In this document: positions 33,128 to 40,707 of the stretch, piece by piece
How positions within the stretch are numbered: position 1 is the stretch's first letter
How the letters are laid out: every line of letters starts with the position of its first letter
Assembly (NCBI RefSeq): GCF_023094165.1
Contig: NZ_JALMDK010000006.1
Coordinates: 558,001-622,000 of the forward strand
Direction: 5' to 3'
Length of the DNA stretch: 64,000 nt
Source of the DNA: Crossiella sp. S99.2
GTDB taxonomy: Bacteria; Actinomycetota; Actinomycetes; Mycobacteriales; Pseudonocardiaceae
Notes under the pieces: generated by a model
Database searches by the model: none
Seen by the model: the letters and a program-made list of their open reading frames with translations, nothing else
What the model was told of the DNA's origin: nothing
Program-made: the position numbers and the translations under genes

Positions 33128-33696
33128 TGCTGTTCACCGCGGCCGTCCTGGACGGCATCGCCTGCGGGTCGGTGACCCTGGCCTTCCGGCGCTGGCGGCG
33201 GCCCAGCGTGCGCGCGGGCACCGTGCTGCGCACCGCTGCCGGGCTGGTGCAGATCCTCGCGGTGACACCGGTGGCCGACCTCACCGAAGCGGAGGCGGTA
33301 CAGGCCGGATTCCCTGATCGCGCAACGCTGTTACGCGGTCTCCGGGCCGGCGCGGACGCGGCGCTGTACCGGATCGAGTTGCGCCCGGCCGGGGTCGATC
33401 CGCGGATCTCGTTGCTGGAGCAGGACGAACTGTCCGCGGCCGACCGCGCCGAGCTGGATCGGAAACTGTCCGGAATGGACAGTCGGGCCAAGCACGGGCC
33501 GTGGACGGCGCGAGTGCTGGCGCTGATCGCCGAATGCCCCGGCACCCGGGCGGCCGAGCTGGCCACCCGGGTGGACCGGGACACCCTGGCGTTCAAGAAC
33601 GACGTGCGCAAACTCAAGGAACTGGGCCTGACCGAGAGCCTGGAGATCGGCTACCGGCTGTCCCCACGCGGCACGGCCTACCTGCGTAGAACCTAG
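33127..33696 (+). CDS. ASCH-like plus winged-helix protein
   Basis: A 189-residue protein of a type common in actinomycetes. The N-terminal half looks like an ASCH/PUA-like fold (GSVTLAFRRWRRPSVRAGTV), which suggests RNA or nucleotide binding. The C-terminal half is a helix-turn-helix-like unit (AAELATRVDRDTLAFKNDVR, then KLKELGLTESLEIGYRLSPR). Both assignments are from pattern recognition. ATG 33127 overlaps EspG's stop. Its stop TAG overlaps the stop of the convergent TPP enzyme in the four bases CTAG. Confidence 0.7.
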   Translation: MLFTAAVLDGIACGSVTLAFRRWRRPSVRAGTVLRTAAGLVQILAVTPVADLTEAEAVQAGFPDRATLLRGLRAGADAALYRIELRPAGVDPRISLLEQDELSAADRAELDRKLSGMDSRAKHGPWTARVLALIAECPGTRAAELATRVDRDTLAFKNDVRKLKELGLTESLEIGYRLSPRGTAYLRRT

Positions 33697-35408
33697 TGCG
33701 CGCTCTTGTCGTTGCCGCCGGGGAAGTCGCCCTCCAGGTCGCTGATTCCGGGCGGGGCGTCGGACAGGTCCACCGGCACGTGCACCACGGTGACCCGGCC
33801 CTCCAGGGAGGCGGTCACCGCGCGGCCGAGGCCCTCGGCCAGCGCGGCCTTGTCCGAGATCACCACCTGCTCGACCCGCGGCGGCGTGGCGTGCGCGGCG
33901 GCGGCCAGTTCGCCGGAGACGAACGGGTACCGGTCGGCCGGCAGGCCGTGCTGGTCCAGCTGGGACTGCAGCCAGCCGTAGCCGCCGTTGCGCAGCACCA
34001 CGTAGACCACCCCGATGCCTTCCCGGCCCAGGGTTTCCAGGTCGCTGCGGAACAGGTTGAACGCGCCGTCGCCGACGAAGGCGATCACCGGGCGGTCCGG
34101 GGCGGCGATCTTCACCCCGGCCGCGGCGGCCGCGCCGAAGCCCAGCGTGGTCTGCTCGGAGGGCACTACCGAACCGCCGCGCGCACCACAGGAGTAGTAG
34201 GGGTAGATGTAGGACCACATGTCCTGCAACCCGTTCTCCTGCACCAGGATCCGGGACTCGGGGGCCACCGTGTCGATGGCCGCGAGCACCTCGGCCACGT
34301 GCACGTAGGCGTCCTCGCCGAAGACCTTCAGCCGGGCCTGCGCGGCCGCGGCGGCCTCGCTGCGGCAGCGGGAGATGGTGGCCACCCAGTCCGCGTCCGG
34401 GGTGTGCCCGGCCAGCGCGGTCAGCCAGGCGGACACCGTGCCCGCGCCGTCGCCGATCACCTTGGGCCCGGCGAACTCCACCGAGAGCCCGCCGGCGTCG
34501 ATGTTGACCTGGAGGACCGGCACGCTGGTGCCGATGCCCTCCCAGCCGAAGGTCGCGGTCTCCTCCAGCCGGGAGCCCAGCGTGATCAGCAGGTCCGTGC
34601 CGCTCCACAGCTCCGCGGTCTGCTGCGGCGAGTACAGCCCGGCCAGGCCGCAGAACTGGGCGTGGTTCTCATCCACTGTGGAGCGTCCGGTGGCGGTGCT
34701 GTAGATCCCGGCCCCGATGGTCTCGGCGAAGCGCTCCACCACGCCGTCGGCGTTGCGGTGCCGCATGCCGCCGCCGACCAGGATCAGCGGGCGCTTGGCG
34801 GCCTTGATCGCGGCCAGCGCGGCGCCGTCGGCCGCGGTCACCGCGTGGTCGACCCGGGTGACGTCGGCCGGGGTGTGCCACGGCCGGGTGCGGTTGATCT
34901 CTTCCTTGAGCAGGTGATCTGGGAACTCCAGGTAGACCGGGCCGGGGGTGCCGCTGGTGGCGATCAGCAACGCCTTCTCCAGCGCGGCGGCCACCCGGTC
35001 CGGGTGGTCCACCCGGTGCGCCCACTTGGTCAGCGGCGCCACCAGCGCGAGCTGGTCCAGTTCCTGGAAAGCGTTGGAGCCGCGCTGTTCCACGCTGGTG
35101 CCGCCGGCCAGCACCACCACCGGCGCGGCCGAGCAGTGCGCCTCCAGCAGGCCGGTGACCGCGTTCGCGGCCGCCGGGCCCTTGCCGATCACGGCGATGC
35201 CCGGCTTGCCGGACTGGAGCGCGAAACCGGTGGCCATGAAGATCGCGTTGCGCTGGTCCCGGCACAGCACGATGCGCCGGTCGGTGGGCTGCAGGGCGCG
35301 CAGCATGCCGAGATCGTCACCGGGCAGGCCGAAGATGGTCTCCACCCCGGCCGCGGTGAGGAAGTCGACGGCGGCGTTCCAGGCGCCCTGGTAGGTCTGT
35401 TCAGTCAT
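33693..35408 (-). CDS. TPP-dependent enzyme (acetolactate synthase-like)
   Basis: A 571-residue thiamine pyrophosphate enzyme with the three-domain decarboxylase/carboligase layout: PYR domain (1-170), central domain (~190-330, KRPLILVGGGM) and PP domain (~360-560) with the Mg/TPP motif FVGDGAFNLF near residue 445. At the cofactor-activating position where relatives have Glu (RHEQ), this protein reads CRDQRNA (~49), an Asp, which is unusual. Start ATG 35408 overlaps the stop of the ligase-aldehyde dehydrogenase gene by 4 bases, so the two proteins are coproduced. A carboligase using the aldehyde made by its partner is the most economical inference; decarboxylation of a 2-oxo acid is the alternative. 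Confidence 0.85.
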   Translation of the reverse strand: MTEQTYQGAWNAAVDFLTAAGVETIFGLPGDDLGMLRALQPTDRRIVLCRDQRNAIFMATGFALQSGKPGIAVIGKGPAAANAVTGLLEAHCSAAPVVVLAGGTSVEQRGSNAFQELDQLALVAPLTKWAHRVDHPDRVAAALEKALLIATSGTPGPVYLEFPDHLLKEEINRTRPWHTPADVTRVDHAVTAADGAALAAIKAAKRPLILVGGGMRHRNADGVVERFAETIGAGIYSTATGRSTVDENHAQFCGLAGLYSPQQTAELWSGTDLLITLGSRLEETATFGWEGIGTSVPVLQVNIDAGGLSVEFAGPKVIGDGAGTVSAWLTALAGHTPDADWVATISRCRSEAAAAAQARLKVFGEDAYVHVAEVLAAIDTVAPESRILVQENGLQDMWSYIYPYYSCGARGGSVVPSEQTTLGFGAAAAAGVKIAAPDRPVIAFVGDGAFNLFRSDLETLGREGIGVVYVVLRNGGYGWLQSQLDQHGLPADRYPFVSGELAAAAHATPPRVEQVVISDKAALAEGLGRAVTASLEGRVTVVHVPVDLSDAPPGISDLEGDFPGGNDKSAH

Positions 35409-38173
35409 GCGTTGGCCATCCTGCTCTGCTGGGCTGCGGGGAGGTGCTCGGCGACCGCCTTGGAGATCAGGATCGGTTCGGCGTGCCGCTCACCCCGGTA
35501 GGCGATGTAGTTGGCGGCCACGCCGTGGCCGCCGAACGGCTTGTTCCCGTTCTCCACCTCGAAGATCGTCATGTTGGCGCAGACCGCGTGCCGCTTGGCC
35601 AGCAGATCGGCAGCCGCCTGGTCGTCGCCGTAGATCATCGCGGCCATCGCCCGCTCGTTCACGATCGGCGAGTTGATGAAGGACCGGAGCTGCTGCGGGT
35701 TCTCGTAGACCACCAGGTTGAAGATGGGCGAGAACGTCTCCTCGATGGGCATCTTCTTGTTGTACCTGCGCACGAGCACCGTGGGCTCGACATGCTTGGA
35801 CCGGAAGTCCACCCGGCCGCCCTGCACGATGTGTTCTCTGTTGATCCGCAGGTAGTCGGCCGCAGCCTCTAGCGCGGTCTCGTAGCAGAGGGAAGAATAG
35901 TCCGCTTCGGGATCGGTGTAGCTGCCGTAGCGCAGGTCGGCCACCCGCTTGACCAACAGGTCGGTGAACCGCTCCGCGTCGGCGGCGTTGACCATGAACA
36001 CATCCGGGCCGAAGCAGTCCTGGCCGGAGTTGAGCATCCGGATCCGCAGCGCGTCGGTCACCGCGAGGTCCAGGTCCGCGCCGGGGGTCACGATGAACGG
36101 GTTCACGCCCTGGCCGAAGAACAGCAGCAGCTGGTCCTCACGCAGGTAGGAGCGGACCTGCTCGGCGTTCTGGTAGGCGCCGGTGAAGACCAGCACGTCG
36201 GCCTCGGCCACCGGCACGTCGACGAACTGGCGCTGGCTGAGCGTGGTCAGCTCGACCGCGTCCAGCTGGTGCACCGGCGCGAGCAGCTCGTGCAGACGGC
36301 GGGTGGTGTCCAGCACCTGGCCGGAGGGCCGGAAGATGATCTCCTCCGAGTACAGCGCCGGGATCAGCAGGTACAGCGCGTAGGAGTAGAGCAGCACGTT
36401 GGAGGACATGAACACGGCCATCTTGCCGACCTGGCCGGGCCGGTAGGCCGAGACCTCCTCGACCGCGCCCTCCAGCGCGCCGATGGTCGCCTCGATCTCC
36501 TCCAGCACCGCCTTGTGGTTGGAGATCTCGGTGAGCACGTCGATGACCTGCTGCGGGTTGGTGCGCAGGAGGTCCAGCACGGCCTGGATCGCCCGCACCC
36601 GCTCGGGGAAGTGCAGCGCGCTCAGGTCCGGCACGGGTTCGGCCGCGGTGGTCTGGGCGACCCGGTTGCGCGGGGTGGGCAGGGCGTCCAGCACGAGTCG
36701 CTCCAGTTGCCTGGGGTCGGGCTTTCCGTTGGCGTTGAGCGGGAACTCCGCGATCACGAGCACGTGGTTGGGCTGCTCGTAGGGCGGCAGTTCAGCGCAG
36801 ATCAGCTCGCGCCAGTGCCGGGCCTCGCGCAGGTCGGGGTCGGCCACCACGAAGACCAGCTGGCTACCGCGGCGCTCGTCGTCCAGGGCGACCACCTTGA
36901 TCGGCGCGCCCGCCGCCTCGGCCTTGCGGGCCAGGGCTTCCGGGTAGAGCGTGTGGCCCATCCGGTGCACGGCGAACTTGCGGCCGACCACGTACAGGTT
37001 GCCCTCGGCGTCGGCGTAGCCGATGTCGTTGGTGCGGTAGGTGTCGTTGTCCCTGGGCACCACGCTGCCGTCGGCGGCCAGGTAGCCCTGCATGAGACCG
37101 CCGGAGCGGACCAGGATCTCGCCGATCTCCCCTGGCGCGGCGGTGACCCCGTTCTCGTTGATGATCATCAGCTCCACCCCGTCCAGGGGCTTGCCGCAGC
37201 CGATGGCGTTGCCGGGCGCCGCGAGGGCGATGTTGCCGACCTCGGTGCTGCCGTAGCCGTCCAGCAGCGGCTGGCCGGTGGCCGCGACGAACTTGTCCGC
37301 CAGCGCCCGGTCCAGCGGGGCGCCGCCCACACACCACATGCGCACCCCGCGCAGGCCCTCGGCCGAGTCCGGCCGGCGTTGCACCAGGTTGAGCAGGGTG
37401 TGGTAGGTCGCGGGGGTCGCGTCCACCACGGTCGCCCGGTACCGGCCCGCCATGTCGACCGCGTGGTCGAGACGGGTGTACGGCGCGACCACGAAGGAGC
37501 AGCGGGCCACCCACCAGAGCAGCACCAGGGACAGGCCGTACTGGTGCGAGAAGGGCAGCAACGGCATCAGCACGTCGGCCTCGGTGTAGCCCATCCGCTG
37601 CTGGGTGCGCTCGATGTTGCCCAGGAAGGAGTGCCCGGAGCGCACGATGCCCTTGGGGTCCCCGGTGGTGCCGGAGGACCAGGCGATCAGCGCGTCAGTG
37701 CGGGAGAACCAGTCCACGAAGCTCAGCGAGCCCAGCACGTCCTCGGTGCGCGCGGCGGCCTCGGCGAGCAGTTCGTCCAGGTAGAGCGCGCCCGCCGGGC
37801 CCACACCCGCGTCGTCGGCGGGCAGGGCCGGCTGGAGCACTGCCCACCGTGCTCTGGCCAGCCCCGCGAACCGGAGGGTTTCCTCCGGGGTCTGCCGGTG
37901 GTCGACCAGCACGATCGACACATCCAGGTGCACCAGCGCGAGCAGCGCGGTGACGTAGCCGGCGGAGTTGTCCGCCTTGAGCACCACCCGGTCGCCTGGC
38001 GCCACTCCCCTGCCCCGCAACACCGCCGCCACCCGGAGCGCGTCCTGCTCGACCTCGGTCACCGAACGCACCGAGTTCGCCGTCACCAGTCTCGCTGCCA
38101 CAGGATCCACCGCCGTCTCCCACGTCACCACAGCCATCGCCACCACGACGTCGCCACCCGTCGTCGGGACCAT
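35405..38173 (-). CDS. Adenylate-forming ligase fused to aldehyde dehydrogenase-like reductase
   Basis: About 922 residues. Residues 1-495 are an adenylate-forming acid ligase with WSSGTTGDPKG (~165-175), DGYGSTE, TNDIGYAD, VGRKFAVHRMG and the catalytic Lys in NANGKPD (~484). After a helical linker (495-570) comes an aldehyde dehydrogenase-superfamily domain (570-915) with the nucleophile Cys in NSGQDCFGP (~720) and the EETFSP motif. The usual general-base Glu of ALDH is replaced by Phe (FFGQGVNPF), as expected if the domain transfers or reduces acyl groups rather than hydrolysing a thioester. No carrier-protein site is visible between them. ATG 38173 is chosen, with ATG 38137 the alternative; the frame is open to 38323. 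Proposed reaction: acid to acyl-adenylate to aldehyde. Confidence 0.85.
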   Translation of the reverse strand: MVPTTGGDVVVAMAVVTWETAVDPVAARLVTANSVRSVTEVEQDALRVAAVLRGRGVAPGDRVVLKADNSAGYVTALLALVHLDVSIVLVDHRQTPEETLRFAGLARARWAVLQPALPADDAGVGPAGALYLDELLAEAAARTEDVLGSLSFVDWFSRTDALIAWSSGTTGDPKGIVRSGHSFLGNIERTQQRMGYTEADVLMPLLPFSHQYGLSLVLLWWVARCSFVVAPYTRLDHAVDMAGRYRATVVDATPATYHTLLNLVQRRPDSAEGLRGVRMWCVGGAPLDRALADKFVAATGQPLLDGYGSTEVGNIALAAPGNAIGCGKPLDGVELMIINENGVTAAPGEIGEILVRSGGLMQGYLAADGSVVPRDNDTYRTNDIGYADAEGNLYVVGRKFAVHRMGHTLYPEALARKAEAAGAPIKVVALDDERRGSQLVFVVADPDLREARHWRELICAELPPYEQPNHVLVIAEFPLNANGKPDPRQLERLVLDALPTPRNRVAQTTAAEPVPDLSALHFPERVRAIQAVLDLLRTNPQQVIDVLTEISNHKAVLEEIEATIGALEGAVEEVSAYRPGQVGKMAVFMSSNVLLYSYALYLLIPALYSEEIIFRPSGQVLDTTRRLHELLAPVHQLDAVELTTLSQRQFVDVPVAEADVLVFTGAYQNAEQVRSYLREDQLLLFFGQGVNPFIVTPGADLDLAVTDALRIRMLNSGQDCFGPDVFMVNAADAERFTDLLVKRVADLRYGSYTDPEADYSSLCYETALEAAADYLRINREHIVQGGRVDFRSKHVEPTVLVRRYNKKMPIEETFSPIFNLVVYENPQQLRSFINSPIVNERAMAAMIYGDDQAAADLLAKRHAVCANMTIFEVENGNKPFGGHGVAANYIAYRGERHAEPILISKAVAEHLPAAQQSRMANA

Positions 38174-38337
38174 CGAGATCCCGTTGCCCCGTGTCGCCGG
38201 TCTGAACAGCGGGCGCGATGCGCACTCGCCCACGGGACTGTTCCGCTCACTTACTGGCACCCACCCCAGATGCTTCGATAGCCACCCTAACGAGTCGACT
38301 ACACGAACCGGAGGCCACTTCAAAAAGTTGGGGCGAA

Positions 38338-38358
38338 CGGAGCACCAACCATGCTCCG
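38338..38358. promoter_or_regulatory. Inverted repeat upstream of ligase-ALDH gene
   Basis: CGGAGCA and TGCTCCG flank 7 bases. Perfect 7-bp arms about 165 bases upstream of the ligase-ALDH start; an operator or a small hairpin. Confidence 0.4.
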
Positions 38359-38452
38359 ATCAGGTCGCAATACCCACGCTCAAGGCAGTTCACATCAATA
38401 TTTTCAAAGCAATTAACGCTGTGTAACAACGTAAATACACGGAGCGCGATCG

Positions 38453-38469
38453 GTTGACCGTGGGTCAAC
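38453..38469. promoter_or_regulatory. Palindromic candidate operator
   Basis: GTTGACC-GTG-GGTCAAC, a perfect 7-3-7 inverted repeat in the AT-rich part of the divergent region. The size fits a dimeric regulator site; no regulator gene adjoins it. Confidence 0.45.
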
Positions 38470-38944
38470 GTCAGGGGAATGTCAAAGAAACGTGAACCGC
38501 CGTATAACGTTTCCGTACACTTGCCCCGGCAAAAGCTTGGCGCCAGTGAGATTGGTGTGACTATTCACTCCATTGACAGAAAAGCGTCAGAACTGCGTAT
38601 GTATCCGCCCTACCTGCACAAATGCCTGGACAGGCGTGGCCGGAGCTGCTACTTCGGGTGGCCGGGGCCCGGTATAGCTGGGGGTCAATACCGGACAACC
38701 CGGCCACGAGAACGTTCCCATGCGGCCGCCGCCGCGTCCAGTGCGGACTGCCGGTAATAGCTCCGGAGGACTACCTGGGGGTGATATGGAGGTCATCCTC
38801 CAGTCAGTGCGGCTGACCAGTCCGGATCGTCGCAGGTCGCGTGCTTATACACCCCTGGACGCAACTTCGGCCACTCCTGACCGCCGCCGTGCTTGAATCG
38901 CCTGGTAAGCAGCACAAACCTTCCGCGCACCAGGAGAGAATCTC

Positions 38945-39511
38945 GTGTTGTACGTTGTCATCATCGCCTGCGAATTCGCCTTCTGGGCGGTTCTGTTCGC
39001 CGGTCTGTTCGTGCGCTACGGATTGCGGATGCCGCGACTGTCCACCGTGATCCTGCTGCTGACGCCGCTGGTGGACCTGGTGCTGCTGGCGGTGGCGAGC
39101 TGGGACCTGCTCAGCGGCGGGACGGCGAACCTGGCGCACTCGCTGGCCGCGATCTACCTCGGTTACTCCCTCGCCTACGGCAAGCGGCACATCGGCAAGC
39201 TGGACCGCTGGTTCCAGACCAGGTACGCCCGCAAGCGCGGCGCGCAGGCGCCGGTATTCCAGGACGTGGAGCGGGAACTGCCGCGCTCCCAACGGGAACG
39301 GCGGGCCTGGTTCCGGCTGCTGCGCATGTACCTGGTGCTGGCCACGCTGATGGGCGGCGCGATCCTGCTGACCGGCGACCCGGCCCGGACCCAGGCACTG
39401 CACACCCCGCTGATCATCTGGACCTTGATCGTGCTGGTGGACGGCGTCATCAGCTTCGCCCGCAAGGACGACCCCGCGGCGCGCGTGGGGCCGGATCGGG
39501 TCGGCAGCTGA
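38945..39511 (+). CDS. Multi-pass membrane protein of unknown function
   Basis: A 188-residue protein with four or five hydrophobic segments (about 3-25, 33-53, 65-80, 128-145, 152-170) and a positively charged cytoplasmic loop (YGKRHIGKLDRWFQTRYARK, ~78-97) followed by an acidic stretch. I do not recognise a named family. GTG 38945 has AGGAGAG 5-6 bases upstream. It is divergent from the ligase-ALDH operon across the long regulatory region; shared control is possible but unproven. Confidence 0.75.
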   Translation: MLYVVIIACEFAFWAVLFAGLFVRYGLRMPRLSTVILLLTPLVDLVLLAVASWDLLSGGTANLAHSLAAIYLGYSLAYGKRHIGKLDRWFQTRYARKRGAQAPVFQDVERELPRSQRERRAWFRLLRMYLVLATLMGGAILLTGDPARTQALHTPLIIWTLIVLVDGVISFARKDDPAARVGPDRVGS

Positions 39512-39700
39512 CGGGCCAGGCGCACGCACGCCTCCCGGCGGTGAGTTGATGGTCGAGGTGCACGATCAAGTATCGGCCAGCCTCGCACCAAAGTCGTCTG
39601 TCTCGGATACCAGTCCCCGATGCGACTTAACCGCTTCAGGATGAGCCCAAACGCCGAATAGTCCCTCCGACGGATGAGCCCACTAACGAAACTACGTCGT

Positions 39701-40636
39701 TTAGTAGCCGCGGCGCAGCCGGGCGAGCACCGCCGCCACCGCGCAGCTGAGACAGGTCAGCACGGGAAGTTGCAGGTCACCGGGCTGGAACAAGGAGATA
39801 ATGGTCCAGATCACCAGGCACAGCACACCCAGTGAGAGCGCGAACACGGTCAGTCCGAGCCGCGGTTGGGTTCCGAGGATTCGAAGCAGCTTCGACCGCG
39901 CGGAGGACGGCAGCCTGCGCCACGGCCGGGCGGCCAGGATGCCGGTCGCGGCCAGCAGCAGCACGCCGAGCCAGGCGTGGCCGCGGCCGGGCTCGGGCAG
40001 GCCGCCGATGATCAGCGCGAGCGAGCCGAGGCTGAGTACCAGCGTCAGGGTGCGCACGGTCGGCCACAGCACGGCGGCGACCACGTTGGCCGGGGGCGGC
40101 GGTGGTTCGGCCGAGGGGAGCTGGCCGCCGGTGGGCGCGGGTGGGGTGGTGGCGCGCTCACGCACCAGGACGAGGTTGAGCTTGGCGTGCTGGTTGCCGG
40201 GGTCGAGCCGGAGCGCGGCCTGGTAGGCCTGTTCGGCGATGTCCCAGCGCTTGGCGCGCAGCGCGATGTCGCCGAGCACTTCGAAGCAGCGGGGTTCGGC
40301 CGGGTTCAGCTCCACCGCGCGGCGGGCGGCGGCCACCGCCTGGTGGCCTTCGGGTCGCTGCGGGTCGAGCATGGCGCCGCCCGCGCCGAGCGCCTCGGCC
40401 AGCGCGATCTGGCCACGCCAGTCCGCCGGGGCCAGCCGGACCGCCTCGCGGGCGGCGGCCACCGCCTCCGGGTGCCTGCCCAGTTCGGTCAGCGCGAGGC
40501 TGGCCAGGCGGTGCGGGGCCTCGTCGTCGCGGTTGAGTTCAGCGGCGCGCCGGGCTGCTTCCAGGGCGCGTTTGGGCTTGTCGTGCTGGAGGTAGGCCGC
40601 GGCCTGGCGGCACAACGCCTCGGGCGCATCGGTCAC
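39701..40636 (-). CDS. TPR-repeat membrane protein
   Basis: A 311-residue protein. The N-terminal ~150 residues are tetratricopeptide repeats (AAAYLQHDKPKRALEAARRA, LALTELGRHPEAVAAAREAV, IALRAKRWDIAEQAYQAALR), a protein-binding scaffold. A Pro-rich linker (~160-178) leads to four membrane helices in two pairs (about 190-215, 222-238, 258-280, 287-304). GTG 40636 follows GGAAGA; the frame is open further upstream but that is the oxidoreductase gene out of frame. It lies 70 bases downstream of the GMC gene on the same strand, so it may assemble or anchor that enzyme. Confidence 0.8.
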   Translation of the reverse strand: MTDAPEALCRQAAAYLQHDKPKRALEAARRAAELNRDDEAPHRLASLALTELGRHPEAVAAAREAVRLAPADWRGQIALAEALGAGGAMLDPQRPEGHQAVAAARRAVELNPAEPRCFEVLGDIALRAKRWDIAEQAYQAALRLDPGNQHAKLNLVLVRERATTPPAPTGGQLPSAEPPPPPANVVAAVLWPTVRTLTLVLSLGSLALIIGGLPEPGRGHAWLGVLLLAATGILAARPWRRLPSSARSKLLRILGTQPRLGLTVFALSLGVLCLVIWTIISLFQPGDLQLPVLTCLSCAVAAVLARLRRGY

Positions 40637-40707
40637 GGTGTGCAGTCTTCCACGTGCCCCGGGTGACCCCGGTCCACGGCCCTGGGCAGGCCGTGGACCG
40701 GGGGCGG

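Larger units (their letters stand above)
38174..38944. other. 770-bp intergenic region, partly AT-rich
   Basis: This lies between the divergent ligase-ALDH gene and a membrane-protein gene. From about 38341 to 38580 the GC content is near 50% by my count, far below the window. It holds a 7-3-7 palindrome (38453-38469), an inverted repeat (38338-38358) and a TTGACA at 38573. An open frame at 38479-38757 has codon use unlike its neighbours and no family I recognise. The rest shows nothing clear. Confidence 0.6.

Noticed and set aside
38479..38757. Open frame of 92 codons in the AT-rich region
   Set aside because: Codon third positions are not GC-biased as in neighbours, the C-terminal half is unlike a protein, and the ribosome site is too close to the ATG; treated as non-coding.
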